Source: Clostridia bacterium
Lineage (GTDB): Bacteria > Bacillota > Clostridia > Oscillospirales > Ruminococcaceae
Length of the DNA: 27,044 bases
Reading direction: 5' to 3'
Assembly: GCA_021152595.1 (NCBI GenBank)
Contig: JAGKVC010000020.1
Coordinates: 1 to 27,044 of the forward strand
Shown here: positions 13,963-21,488 of the stretch, in pieces
How positions within the stretch are numbered: position 1 is the stretch's first letter
How the letters are laid out: every line of letters begins with the position of its first letter
The notes under the pieces: model-generated
What the model was told of the DNA's origin: nothing
Seen by the model: the letters and a program-made list of their open reading frames with translations, nothing else
The model's database searches: none
Program-made: the position numbers and the translations under genes

Positions 13963-14913
13963 ATGAACCAAAATGATACCCGTCTTACCAAACGAACGCC
14001 GCAGGAAGTCACAGCATTGATCCGTACATTCTTTTCACATATGCAGATCCGGCTCACAGAATATCAGAGCCACGAGGATCTGCTGGGTTCCTATGCGGTC
14101 CATCTTCAGCCTGTCCACAGCAGCAGCAGTGCAGGCTTCTGCGGTACCGGAATCACCGCTGCCCGTGCGCGTGCCGGTGCCTATCTCCAATGCATGTGCA
14201 AGCTCTGCACACAGCCGGACCTTCCGCTCTGGTCGCTGCGAAAAAAAGATATCTGCACCGACAGTGATCCCTCAGAACGCATCACCTGCGCAGGCAGTAC
14301 GCCGGCGGAAGCACTTGTACAGGGAATCTCCGATCTGCTCCGGCGAAAAGCCGCTGCCGGTTGGCAGGATTCTTTCGCCGCGCCGGGGATACCGGAATCT
14401 CTCCCCGCAGGATATCCGGAAGCGAACCGCATGTACCGGCTGCTGAAGGAGCAGTACGGAGAACGCATCCGGCTCTCGGACATCTCCGGCGACGGCATCC
14501 AGTTTTCTGCCGCACTCCATTTGCAGAATCCGCAGAAATATGAGCCGGAGCTGACTTACAGCTCACATCCCGATACCGGCTTTGCGCTCGAACGACTCTT
14601 CGTCAATGCCGTCAATGGCAGCAGCTTCTCTGAGGCGCTCTATCTGGGCGACTATGATGCGGAGCAGTGTCTTTCCGCAATGCTGCATGCGCTGTTCCGG
14701 CAGGGCTATGATCTGCTGATCGGGGACTGCTCCTGCGCAGGTCTCAGCATCTATCAGCTCATGATCCCCGGAATGGCTGTCAGGATGCAGTGTCATCCGC
14801 TGCCGGATACACTCGCATTCCATGCCGCGATCCAGCGATGCAGGGCATATCGTCTTGCGCATCCCTCGGATCCGGAACAGTCGTTTGCGGCTCTGACAGC
14901 GCTCTGCGGCTGA
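13963..14913 (+). CDS. Divergent YcaO-like protein, probably catalytically altered
   Basis: This 316-residue protein aligns by eye with the YcaO fold, whose active members use ATP to activate amide bonds. Family landmarks in order are GTGITAARARAGAYLQ (61-76), TPAEALVQGISDLLRRKA (113-130), a SSHPDTGFALERLF segment (200-213) and GYDLLIGDCSCAGLSIYQLM with IPGM (248-271). The acidic residues expected to bind ATP and magnesium are replaced: Glu/Glu in the first motif by Gln76 and Cys79, and those in the second by Asp124 and Arg127. It is shorter than most YcaO proteins (often over 400 residues). No TfuA, E1-like or clear precursor peptide gene is adjacent. CGGAG precedes the ATG. A binding or regulatory role is more likely than catalysis. 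I am fairly sure of the fold and unsure of the function. Confidence 0.65.
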   Translation: MNQNDTRLTKRTPQEVTALIRTFFSHMQIRLTEYQSHEDLLGSYAVHLQPVHSSSSAGFCGTGITAARARAGAYLQCMCKLCTQPDLPLWSLRKKDICTDSDPSERITCAGSTPAEALVQGISDLLRRKAAAGWQDSFAAPGIPESLPAGYPEANRMYRLLKEQYGERIRLSDISGDGIQFSAALHLQNPQKYEPELTYSSHPDTGFALERLFVNAVNGSSFSEALYLGDYDAEQCLSAMLHALFRQGYDLLIGDCSCAGLSIYQLMIPGMAVRMQCHPLPDTLAFHAAIQRCRAYRLAHPSDPEQSFAALTALCG

Positions 14914-14934
14914 TACAATTTCCATAGATTACGA

Positions 14935-14980
14935 AAGCGCGCATCCGGAAAGTGTGACTCTCCGAATGCGCGCTTGCTTT
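14935..14980 (+). terminator. Terminator of the YcaO-like gene
   Basis: A 15-bp stem with one C/A mismatch (14935-14949 with 14961-14975) is followed by GCTTT. The U-tract is weak. Confidence 0.65.
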
Positions 14981-15027
14981 GTGCAGAAAACTCCGGAACA
15001 AAATTGCATAGTCCGGACAAAAAGGAG

Positions 15028-15056
15028 TAGACATTTGACCGGATTTGTGATAGAAT
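15028..15056 (+). promoter_or_regulatory. Promoter of the AraC/ABC transporter operon
   Basis: TAGACA (15028-15033), a 17-bp spacer and TAGAAT (15051-15056) preceded by TGA. Immediately downstream, at 15060-15082, is a 10-bp hairpin AGCGGTTCCG-ATG-CGGAGCCGCT followed by TCTTTT. It would sit at the extreme 5' end of the mRNA as a stabilising or attenuating structure. Confidence 0.6.
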
Positions 15057-15127
15057 AAGAGCGGTTCCGATGCGGAGCCGCTTCTTTTGCTGCATAGTTA
15101 GCAATATCTAACAGATGGGAGGAAACC

Positions 15128-16108
15128 ATGACCGAGCTTTCAAACAGCGAGATTCTGGAGCGGCTGGATCCGGGAAGCAATGTGCAGGAGATCGCTTCCG
15201 GCGGCGGATGCAGAGTCTTCCGGCTGAGCGATCCCACCGGCGACGGCTACATGACAATTTACGATATTCTCCCCGGCATCATGCTGATGTACAATGATTT
15301 TCATCTGGAGCAGTGCCGCTCGGATTTCATCACCGACGAAAATCTGCTCTGCATCGACCACTGCCGGAAGGGGCGAATCGAGTGCAGAAGCAGCAGCGGT
15401 CATCTCTATTATATGTCGGACGGCGACTTCCGGCTTGATAACCGCATGGATCACCGCGGCATGATCCATATGCCGCTGCGTCATTTCCACGGGCTGACAA
15501 TCGGGCTGCATATCCCCACGGCACAGCGAACCCTGACAGAAAGCATGCCGCTGTTTTCCGTATCCCTGCCGGCGCTTGCGGAAAAATATTGCAGCAGACA
15601 TAATCTGATTCTGCACGATGAGGAGCGAACCGGCAGAATCTTCGCGGAGCTTTATCATCTGCCGCAAAGCAGAGAGCAGGATCTCATCAGGCTGAAAATC
15701 ATGGAGCTGCTGCTCTCCCTGCAAACGCTCAGGATCGACGAGGCTGCCGCGGACAGACCTTACTATCCCGCTGCGCTTGCAGAGAAAGTCAAGGAGATCC
15801 ACGCTTTTCTGACAGAGGATCTCAGCCGGGAGCATACGCTGGAATCGCTTGCAAATCAGTTTGCGATTCCGCAGACATCCATGCGGCGGTGCTTTGAGGG
15901 CATCTACGGCAGCCCGATTCACCGCTATCTCAAAAACTGCCGGATGCGGCGCGCGGCAGAGCTGCTCCGGTCTGCGCCGGATATGAAAATTGCAGAGATT
16001 GCGGCAGAGGTCGGATATCACAATCCGGCAAGATTCTCTGCGGCGTTCCGGGAGATCACCGGTCTGACGCCGAATGCCTACCGCAGTACGGATAAGGAGG
16101 AACTATGA
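15128..16108 (+). CDS. AraC family regulator, PchR/YbtA-like
   Basis: This 326-residue regulator has an N-terminal sensing domain (to about 210) and a C-terminal AraC domain. The recognition helices are visible as LESLANQFAIPQTSMRRCFE, and then IAEIAAEVGYHNPARFSAAF followed by ITGLTPNAYR. N-terminal segments such as IDHCRKGRIECR and GMIHMPLRHFHGLTI recall siderophore-responsive regulators of the PchR/YbtA type. GGGAGG precedes the ATG at 15128. The last codons overlap the ABC transporter gene (ATGA), so the regulator probably controls that transporter. The effector is unknown. It may also read the phased repeats at 13477-13507, but this is a guess. Confidence 0.92.
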   Translation: MTELSNSEILERLDPGSNVQEIASGGGCRVFRLSDPTGDGYMTIYDILPGIMLMYNDFHLEQCRSDFITDENLLCIDHCRKGRIECRSSSGHLYYMSDGDFRLDNRMDHRGMIHMPLRHFHGLTIGLHIPTAQRTLTESMPLFSVSLPALAEKYCSRHNLILHDEERTGRIFAELYHLPQSREQDLIRLKIMELLLSLQTLRIDEAAADRPYYPAALAEKVKEIHAFLTEDLSREHTLESLANQFAIPQTSMRRCFEGIYGSPIHRYLKNCRMRRAAELLRSAPDMKIAEIAAEVGYHNPARFSAAFREITGLTPNAYRSTDKEEL

Positions 16109-17862
16109 CCAAGGACAAGGATAATGCCTTCGGATGGCTGCTGCGCCAATCCGGAAGCAGAAAAGACAAATTCATCATAAGCGTGGTCTTTGCGGCAATC
16201 AGCACGATATGCGGCATCGTACCCTATTTCTTCATCGCAAGGATCATCACGCAGCTCATCAGCGGCAGCCGCGACACCGGAACCTATCTGCTCGAATGCG
16301 GAGCGGTGCTGCTCTTCTGGTTCGGACACTCGCTGTTCCATGCGCTTTCAACCGCGAACAGCCATGTTGCGACCTTCCATGTGCTTGCGGAGCTTCGCAA
16401 GCGCGCGCTCGACAGACTGACAAAAATGCCGCTCGGAGATGTCCTCGCGCAGTCCTCCGGCGCGCTGAAATCCACACTGATTGAGCGCATCGACAGCATC
16501 GAAACGACACTCGCGCACATCCTGCCGGAGGTCACGACGGGGATCGGCGCACCGGTTCTGGTCCTCATTTATATCATGACGATCAACTGGAAGCTCGGGC
16601 TTGCCGCACTGATTACCGTTCCGCTCGGACTCGCCTGCTACTGCCTGATGATGTTCGGCTATGAGGACAACTACAAGCGCACGGTCCGTGCAACAAAGGA
16701 TCTGAATGATACCTCGGTCGAATATATCAACGGCATCGAGGTCATTAAGGTATTCGGGCGCGCGGAAAGCAGCTTTGCGAAATTTGCCGCCGCCGCAAAG
16801 GAAGCCGCCGCAAGCTATGTGGACTGGATGCGAAGCTGCATCGGCTACATGACCTTTGCCATGTGCATCATGCCGGCGACAATGGTCACTGTTCTGCCGG
16901 TCGGCGGCATCATGGCAATGCACGGGACGATCTCCGTCAGCGATTTTATCACGATCATTGTCATGACCGTCGGACTGATCGAGCCGATCCTGAGTGTCAT
17001 GTCCTACGGTGATGATATGGCGCAGATGAGCACGATCACCGGAGAGGTCCGCGCAATCATTGAGGCAAATGTGCTGGAGCGCCCCGACAAGCTCGCGGCA
17101 GGCGATGCACCGAAGGATCATACGATCGCGCTGCATGATGTCCACTTCGGCTACAGCGACAAGGAAATCCTGCACGGCATCAGTCTGACCGTAAACGACG
17201 GCGAATTTGCGGCGCTCGTCGGTCCCTCCGGCAGCGGTAAATCAACCGTCGCAAGGCTGATCGCAAGTCTCTGGGATGTCAACAGCGGCAGCATCACGCT
17301 CGGCGGAACCGACCTGCGAAAGATCCCGATTGATATGCTCAATGACCGCATTGCCTATGTCTCGCAGGATAATTTCCTCTTTGATACGACAATCATGGAA
17401 AATATCCGGCTCGGCAAAACGGACGGCACAGCCTCCGATGAAGATGTGATCAATGCGGCAAAGCAGAGCGGCTGCCATGAATTCATCATGGGACTTGAAA
17501 AGGGCTATGATACGGTAGTCGGCTCCTCCGGCGGACATCTTTCCGGCGGCGAACGGCAGCGCATCTCCATTGCAAGAGCGATTATGAAGGATGCGCCGGT
17601 CATCGTGCTGGATGAAGCAACCGCAAATGTCGATCCGGAAAACGAAGCCGATCTGATGGCAGCAATTCAGGAACTGACACGCGAGAAAACGATCATCATG
17701 ATCGCACACAGACTGAAAACAGTCCGGCATGCCGATCAGATTCTCGTCATTGACGGCGGAAAGATCGCCCAGCAGGGTACCCATGAATCTTTGATGCAGC
17801 AGGACGGCATCTACCGCAGCTTCATCGAAAGCCGACAGAAAGCCGCTTCATGGAAGCTGTGA
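16105..17862 (+). CDS. ABC transporter, fused membrane and ATP-binding domains (half-transporter)
   Basis: This 585-residue half-transporter has about six membrane helices in residues 20-310, followed by an ATPase domain. Motifs are Walker A GPSGSGKST (373-381), the Q-loop in YVSQDNFLF, the signature LSGGERQR, Walker B VIVLDEATANVD and the H-loop in IAHRLKT. The combination with a PchR-like AraC regulator resembles the IrtAB/YbtPQ-type siderophore transporters of Clostridia and others, which usually come as two adjacent half-transporter genes. Here only one is present, so it must form a homodimer or use a partner elsewhere. An exporter of peptides or drugs is the main alternative. Confidence 0.93.
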   Translation: MTKDKDNAFGWLLRQSGSRKDKFIISVVFAAISTICGIVPYFFIARIITQLISGSRDTGTYLLECGAVLLFWFGHSLFHALSTANSHVATFHVLAELRKRALDRLTKMPLGDVLAQSSGALKSTLIERIDSIETTLAHILPEVTTGIGAPVLVLIYIMTINWKLGLAALITVPLGLACYCLMMFGYEDNYKRTVRATKDLNDTSVEYINGIEVIKVFGRAESSFAKFAAAAKEAAASYVDWMRSCIGYMTFAMCIMPATMVTVLPVGGIMAMHGTISVSDFITIIVMTVGLIEPILSVMSYGDDMAQMSTITGEVRAIIEANVLERPDKLAAGDAPKDHTIALHDVHFGYSDKEILHGISLTVNDGEFAALVGPSGSGKSTVARLIASLWDVNSGSITLGGTDLRKIPIDMLNDRIAYVSQDNFLFDTTIMENIRLGKTDGTASDEDVINAAKQSGCHEFIMGLEKGYDTVVGSSGGHLSGGERQRISIARAIMKDAPVIVLDEATANVDPENEADLMAAIQELTREKTIIMIAHRLKTVRHADQILVIDGGKIAQQGTHESLMQQDGIYRSFIESRQKAASWKL

Positions 17863-17882
17863 TATCATAACTGCATATCAGA

Positions 17883-17926
17883 AAACCGCTCCGATCCTTC
17901 AAAGATCAGAGCGGTTTCAGTTTTTC
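17883..17926 (+). terminator. Terminator of the AraC/ABC operon
   Basis: AAACCGCTC (17883-17891) pairs with GAGCGGTTT (17909-17917), with an inner GATC/GATC helix. CAGTTTTT follows. Confidence 0.85.
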
Positions 17927-17975
17927 GGGATTTTTAATAAGGCGCTGCCCTCAATATGAATTCTTCAGCGGTACC

Positions 17976-18470
17976 TCACTTCTTAAACAGGCGCACGATG
18001 CCGTAAAGCACGGAGAACAGCAGCCAGCCGATCAGGCAGCCGCAGAAATTCAGCAGGATATCATCGACATCAAAGGAACCGAGAAAGCTCAGCACCTGCG
18101 AGATTTCCACAAAGAGAATCAGCAGCAGTGCAGTCACACAGAATATGACCGGCCGACGCAGCTTCTCATGATAAAACGGGAGAAAAATGCCGGTCGGAAT
18201 AAAGATCAGGATATTGCCGACGATCTGATTCATGATTTTGTCATAAAGCGAAAACGACGATACCAGCGAAAGAAACGGCCGGATTGTTTTCAGCGGTACC
18301 GGATTCGTATACCGGCGGACAGTCTCCCAATAGCCCTGCGACTTTGCAAGTTCGATCCGGTATGCACACGTTGAAACGCCCTTTGCATAAAGCAGCAGCA
18401 CCATCAGAATCACATATACCAGCAGACAGGTTCCCATAAACAGCCTGCCGCCGTGCATTTTCTCCTTCAT
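17976..18470 (-). CDS. VanZ family membrane protein
   Basis: This 164-residue protein has four to five predicted membrane helices. The VanZ hallmarks are NILIFIPTGIFLP (86-98) and EISQVLSFLGSFDVDDILLN (122-141), the latter with the conserved acidic residues. VanZ in enterococci gives low-level teicoplanin resistance, but most chromosomal members have unknown envelope roles. AGAAGGAG precedes the ATG at 18470. It is a single gene with its own promoter. No clear terminator is seen after it. Confidence 0.9.
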   Translation of the reverse strand: MKEKMHGGRLFMGTCLLVYVILMVLLLYAKGVSTCAYRIELAKSQGYWETVRRYTNPVPLKTIRPFLSLVSSFSLYDKIMNQIVGNILIFIPTGIFLPFYHEKLRRPVIFCVTALLLILFVEISQVLSFLGSFDVDDILLNFCGCLIGWLLFSVLYGIVRLFKK

Positions 18471-18501
18471 TGAATCTCCTTCTTTTTCGCCTGTTTTTTA
18501 T

Positions 18502-18530
18502 ATTATAGCATAATGCACAGGCGATTTCAA
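18502..18530 (-). promoter_or_regulatory. Promoter of the VanZ-family gene
   Basis: On the minus strand TTGAAA (18530-18525), a 17-bp spacer and TATAAT (18507-18502) preceded by TGC. Confidence 0.82.
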
Positions 18531-18593
18531 GCAGAGAAAAATGAAGATTTGATGTGATTTTTCAGCGGATGATATTCAGAACCGCACTGCGGA

Positions 18594-19013
18594 TTATTTC
18601 AATGCGCTGTAATCCTCCTCGGAGACAGGCTCACACCACTCAGTCGAACAGTTTTCGCCTGCGACCTCGATTGCAAGATGCTGGAATGCGCTGTCCGCAG
18701 CCGCACCGTGCCAGTGCTTGACATTTGCCGGGATATGCACAACATCGCCCGGACGCAATGCCTGCGGCGCCTTGCCCCATTCCTGATACCAGCCTGCACC
18801 GGCGGTCACAAGCAGCATTTGTCCGCCGCCCTGATCCGCGTGGTGAATATGCCAGTTGTTGCGGCAGCCCGGCTCAAAGGTCACATTGCCGATTGAGACC
18901 TGCTCCAGACTCAGCATATTGAGATAGCTTGTGCCGACGAAATACTGCGCATAATTGACATTTTCGCCGCCGATCGGGAAGATTGTTGATTTTCTCAGCT
19001 CGTCCAGTGTCAT
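18594..19013 (-). CDS. Cupin domain protein
   Basis: This 139-residue single-domain cupin has the two metal-binding motifs: FEPGCRNNWHIHHADQGGGQ (46-65, with His55, His57 and Gln65) and IPANVKHWHG (94-103, with His100 and His102). Close relatives are often found beside carboxymuconolactone decarboxylase-like or flavodoxin-type redox genes, but none is adjacent here. The start at 19013 is set by GAGGTGATT just upstream. The longer frame to 19151 extends into the promoter. The reaction is unknown. Confidence 0.9.
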   Translation of the reverse strand: MTLDELRKSTIFPIGGENVNYAQYFVGTSYLNMLSLEQVSIGNVTFEPGCRNNWHIHHADQGGGQMLLVTAGAGWYQEWGKAPQALRPGDVVHIPANVKHWHGAAADSAFQHLAIEVAGENCSTEWCEPVSEEDYSALK

Positions 19014-19116
19014 AATAATCACCTCATAATATAGAATTTTTTGAACATGCAGCATCCTTGCGGGGGATCGCAGTTTCTGACCGCAGAATGATCCCCTTTC
19101 CGGATCGGATAATTCT

Positions 19117-19145
19117 ATTGTAGCACATTCTGAGGAATATTGCAA
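19117..19145 (-). promoter_or_regulatory. Promoter of the cupin gene
   Basis: On the minus strand TTGCAA (19145-19140), a 17-bp spacer and TACAAT (19122-19117) preceded by TGC. Confidence 0.78.
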
Positions 19146-19167
19146 TCTCATTTTCTGATTTTGCAGA

Positions 19168-19182
19168 CCGCGCAGTGCGCGG
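19168..19182. repeat. GC palindrome CCGCGC-AGT-GCGCGG
   Basis: A perfect 6-bp inverted repeat around AGT, upstream of the cupin promoter. It belongs with the other GC-rich micro-palindromes of the window. The rest of 19183-19270 shows nothing else recognisable. Confidence 0.5.
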
Positions 19183-19274
19183 CTCCTATTTGCTTCGCCT
19201 TTCCTTTGCTCCGCTTGCTTGACTGCTCAATTTCAGTTCAGTCGGATATGAGTTTTCAATTATTACGCTGATAT

Positions 19275-19303
19275 AAAAAAGCCCCGTCAAATGACGGAGC
19301 TTT
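19275..19303 (-). terminator. Leftward terminator after the distal tRNA remnant
   Basis: AAAGCCCCGTCA pairs with TGACGGAGCTTT (one wobble). On the minus strand TTTTTTAT follows. Confidence 0.75.
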
Positions 19304-19307
19304 GCAA

Positions 19308-19375
19308 GCCGGTGGTCGTACTCAAACCGACGCCGGCAGTGCCGGAGCCGCATGCTCTTTCAACTATTCCACAGC
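19308..19375 (-). pseudogene. Decayed tRNA-Thr copy (distal)
   Basis: The minus strand keeps the AGTTG..AGAGC D-arm trace and a T-arm trace, but the T-loop reads TTTGAGT instead of TTCGAGT. The acceptor pairs only about 5 of 7. The anticodon arm is replaced by a GC palindrome (CCGGC-ACT-GCCGG). It is followed by its own terminator. This is the more decayed of the two copies. Confidence 0.7.
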
Positions 19376-19380
19376 AAAAA

Positions 19381-19414
19381 TAAAAAACCCGTCCTGAATA
19401 ACCAGAACGGTTTT
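19381..19414 (-). terminator. Leftward terminator between the tRNA remnants
   Basis: CCGTTCTG pairs with CAGGACGG (one wobble), then TTTTTTA on the minus strand. It is a near-copy of the terminator at 19491-19524. Confidence 0.75.
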
Positions 19415-19416
19415 AA

Positions 19417-19485
19417 GCTGGTGGTCGGACTTGAACCGACGCCGGCAGTGCCGGAGCCGCACGCTCTTTCAACTATATCCACAAC
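19417..19485 (-). pseudogene. Decayed tRNA-Thr copy (proximal)
   Basis: The 3' acceptor strand and T-arm (GTCGGTTCAAGTCCGAC) are nearly identical to those of the tRNA-Thr gene 110 bp away, and AGTTG..AGAGC is kept. The anticodon arm is replaced by GTGCGGCTCCGGCACTGCC, with no uridine at position 33. The 5' acceptor strand no longer pairs fully. It cannot be a normal tRNA. Confidence 0.75.
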
Positions 19486-19490
19486 AAAAA

Positions 19491-19524
19491 TAAAAAACCC
19501 GTCCTGAATAATCAGAACGGGTTT
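19491..19524 (-). terminator. Terminator of tRNA-Thr
   Basis: CCCGTTCTG-ATTATT-CAGGACGGG is followed by TTTTTTATTTTTG on the minus strand, directly after the tRNA 3' end. Confidence 0.85.
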
Positions 19525-19525
19525 A

Positions 19526-19598
19526 AGCTGGTGGTCGGACTCGAACCGACGACCTGCGCATTACGAATGCGCTGCTCTACCAACTGAGCCACACCAGC
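19526..19598 (-). tRNA. tRNA-Thr (anticodon CGT)
   Basis: This is a 73-nt cloverleaf: acceptor GCTGGTG/CACCAGC, D-arm GCTC..GAGC, anticodon stem GCGCA/TGCGC with loop TTCGTAA, and T-arm GTCGG-TTCGAGT-CCGAC. Anticodon CGT reads ACG (Thr). CCA is not encoded. It has its own strong promoter and terminator. Confidence 0.96.
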
Positions 19599-19634
19599 AC
19601 ATCAAAGATATGTGCCTTAGATCAATGCCTAGTT

Positions 19635-19663
19635 ATTATAGCATATTTTCATAAAAAAGTCAA
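19635..19663 (-). promoter_or_regulatory. Promoter of the tRNA-Thr array
   Basis: On the minus strand TTGACT (19663-19658), a 17-bp spacer and TATAAT (19640-19635) preceded by TGC. It is close to consensus, as expected for a stable RNA gene. Confidence 0.9.
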
Positions 19664-19711
19664 GTGGGATCAGAGAAAAAAATTTTTTGCGAAAAAAAGA
19701 CAGAAAAAGAA

Positions 19712-19740
19712 TTGTAATTTTCAGGAAAGTGTGCTATACT
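19712..19740 (+). promoter_or_regulatory. Promoter of the signal-peptidase-like gene
   Basis: TTGTAA (19712-19717), a 17-bp spacer and TATACT (19735-19740) preceded by TGC. Confidence 0.8.
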
Positions 19741-19799
19741 AGAATAGAACACGCACACCCCATTGTTTGATTTCAGGGGATTCCCGTTTGATCTATACA

Positions 19800-19837
19800 G
19801 AAAGGAGCGCAGTCCTCAACCGACTGCTACTGAAATT
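19800..19837 (+). promoter_or_regulatory. Shine-Dalgarno separated from the start by a hairpin
   Basis: GAAAGGAG at 19800-19807 is 30 nt before the ATG at 19838, too far for normal initiation. Between them GCAGTC-CTCAACC-GACTGC (19809-19827) can fold and bring the site to about 11 nt from the ATG. No other in-frame start codon lies nearer. Confidence 0.5.
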
Positions 19838-21277
19838 ATGGCGAAAAATAACAAACGAAAAAAACATATTTCATGCCTCGGCGCTCTGCTGATCTTCTGC
19901 ATGCTGCTGATCGTCGCGTTCACCGCTTCCGTGAATCTGCTCTTCCGCAACGGCGCCGCCCCGAGCCTCTTCGGCAAACGCCTTTGCTACTATACCGAGG
20001 ACGATATGCCGACACGCGTTCCGCAGGGATCGCTCGTCTTTGCGGATGATACCAATAAAATCAATCAGAGAGAAATTATCCTCTACCGCAATGATCAGGA
20101 TGCCTACCGCATCGCTGTCGCAAGCCTGATCGTCGATACCGATTCCAATGTCCCCGATCAGACCGGCAAAACCTATTACCTCACAACCGAAAGCAATACC
20201 ACCGCCGTGCAGGTCGAGGAAGATGCAATCGTCGGTATCTGCAGAAGCAGAAGCAAGGAGCTCGGCGCGCTGATCGGCTTCCTGACAAGCCTCGCAGGCA
20301 AGATCATCGGTCTGGCTCTGCCGCTCGTCATTCTGCTCATTTACCTGATCTCCTCCCTCACCGGCAAAAAGGAAAATGACCTGCTCCCCGAGGATGAGGA
20401 TAACGACCTTGCATTCGTCAAGTCCATCCAGCAGAAGCAGCAAAAAATCGCTGAACGTGATGCAATGCGCATCGAGAAGGAGCGCAAAAAGACGCAGACC
20501 TTCGACGATGCAATGTATGAGGATCCGGATGCAGAACTCTTTAAGCCGCAGCACCGCCTCACCGATGAGGAAGTCGCACAGATGGAAGAGGAGGAAGCTG
20601 CACGCCGCGCTGAGCGCATCGCAGCCGTCCGCAGCCACATGGAACAGCGCCGCTCCACCGAAACGCCCGACGGTGTTCCGCTCTATACCACTGAGATCAT
20701 CACCAAGACACACACGCTTTCGATCCCGAAATCGACTGATAAGCCGCTGACCACCACGCAGCAGCGTCCGCTGAAGCCGACTCCGACCGAGGATATTCCG
20801 CGCCTGACCGCAACCGGTCATATCCAGATCCCGACAGCAGAACAGCTCGCCGAGGAACAGGAAAACCGTCTCAAGCAGGCACAGGCACTCGCAAGAGCTG
20901 CACAGGATGAAGCGTTCAGCGCACCTTACAGACCGTACCGCGAGCAGCGCGCCGCAGAACCGGAGCCCAAGGGTACCAGATTCGCAGATCCGGAACCGGC
21001 TCCTGCTCCCGTTCAGACCGCTCCGGCACCTGCACCGGTCCCGACACCTGCTCCGGCAATCAATACTGAGCCTGTTGCTCCGGCAGCACCCGTCACGCCG
21101 ACAGCACCGGCTGCTCCTGTGACACCGGCGGCAGCGTCCGTTCCGGCAGAAGCACCTGCTCCGGAAAAGAAGGTCGTCAAGAAGGTTGTCAAGAAGGTCG
21201 TGAAGAAGCAGCAGATCAATGCTTCTGATTTCGATGACCTGATGGCGTTCCTCGATAACGAGCAGAAAAAGCTGTAA
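19838..21277 (+). CDS. Signal-peptidase-I-like pseudoenzyme with long proline/alanine-rich tail
   Basis: This 479-residue protein has an N-terminal membrane helix (about 12-35) and an outer domain (46-145) that follows the layout of S26B/SipW signal peptidases: DDMPTRVPQGSLVFAD (55-70), AYRIAVASLIV, TYYLTTESN and DAIVGICR. A second helix (about 152-175) is next. The catalytic Ser of the GSM motif is Asp56 here, and the His/Lys of the HRV motif is Tyr90, so peptidase activity is unlikely. The cytoplasmic tail (180-479) has an acidic/basic coiled-coil-like part, a Pro/Ala/Val-rich part (about 397-452), a KKVVKKVVKKVVKK repeat (454-467) and a terminal ASDFDDLMAFLD motif. A TTG at 19763 is an unlikely start. 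The function is unknown; a scaffold or membrane anchor is plausible. Confidence 0.75.
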   Translation: MAKNNKRKKHISCLGALLIFCMLLIVAFTASVNLLFRNGAAPSLFGKRLCYYTEDDMPTRVPQGSLVFADDTNKINQREIILYRNDQDAYRIAVASLIVDTDSNVPDQTGKTYYLTTESNTTAVQVEEDAIVGICRSRSKELGALIGFLTSLAGKIIGLALPLVILLIYLISSLTGKKENDLLPEDEDNDLAFVKSIQQKQQKIAERDAMRIEKERKKTQTFDDAMYEDPDAELFKPQHRLTDEEVAQMEEEEAARRAERIAAVRSHMEQRRSTETPDGVPLYTTEIITKTHTLSIPKSTDKPLTTTQQRPLKPTPTEDIPRLTATGHIQIPTAEQLAEEQENRLKQAQALARAAQDEAFSAPYRPYREQRAAEPEPKGTRFADPEPAPAPVQTAPAPAPVPTPAPAINTEPVAPAAPVTPTAPAAPVTPAAASVPAEAPAPEKKVVKKVVKKVVKKQQINASDFDDLMAFLDNEQKKL

Positions 21278-21306
21278 GCCTATATTATAAATAGTATAGA
21301 AACACA

Positions 21307-21342
21307 AAGCCGCGGATTCCGATTCCGCGGCTTTTCTTTTTG
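21307..21342 (+). terminator. Terminator of the signal-peptidase-like gene
   Basis: AAGCCGCGGA (21307-21316) pairs with TCCGCGGCTT (21324-21333) and is followed by TTCTTTTTG. Confidence 0.87.
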
Positions 21343-21420
21343 CGATTCATTCCAAAAGTTTCTGAAAAATCCCATAATATTTTATATTAAATAAACTATA
21401 CGTATAATAGGCGAAAAACC

Positions 21421-21449
21421 TTGATTTTTTAGGTGAAATGTGCTATAAT
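21421..21449 (+). promoter_or_regulatory. Promoter of the methionyl-tRNA synthetase gene
   Basis: TTGATT (21421-21426), a 17-bp spacer and TATAAT (21444-21449) preceded by TGC. The leader is only about 33 nt, so no T-box is present. It rules out an earlier in-frame ATG at 21438. Confidence 0.88.
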
Positions 21450-21488
21450 ATAGTGAATTCTTATACCGTGACAGAAAGGAATCAGATT

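Noticed and set aside
19473..19485. DnaA-box-like ATATCCACA in a tRNA remnant
   Set aside because: It falls where the tRNA acceptor/D-arm sequence has drifted, and an isolated near-match is expected by chance.
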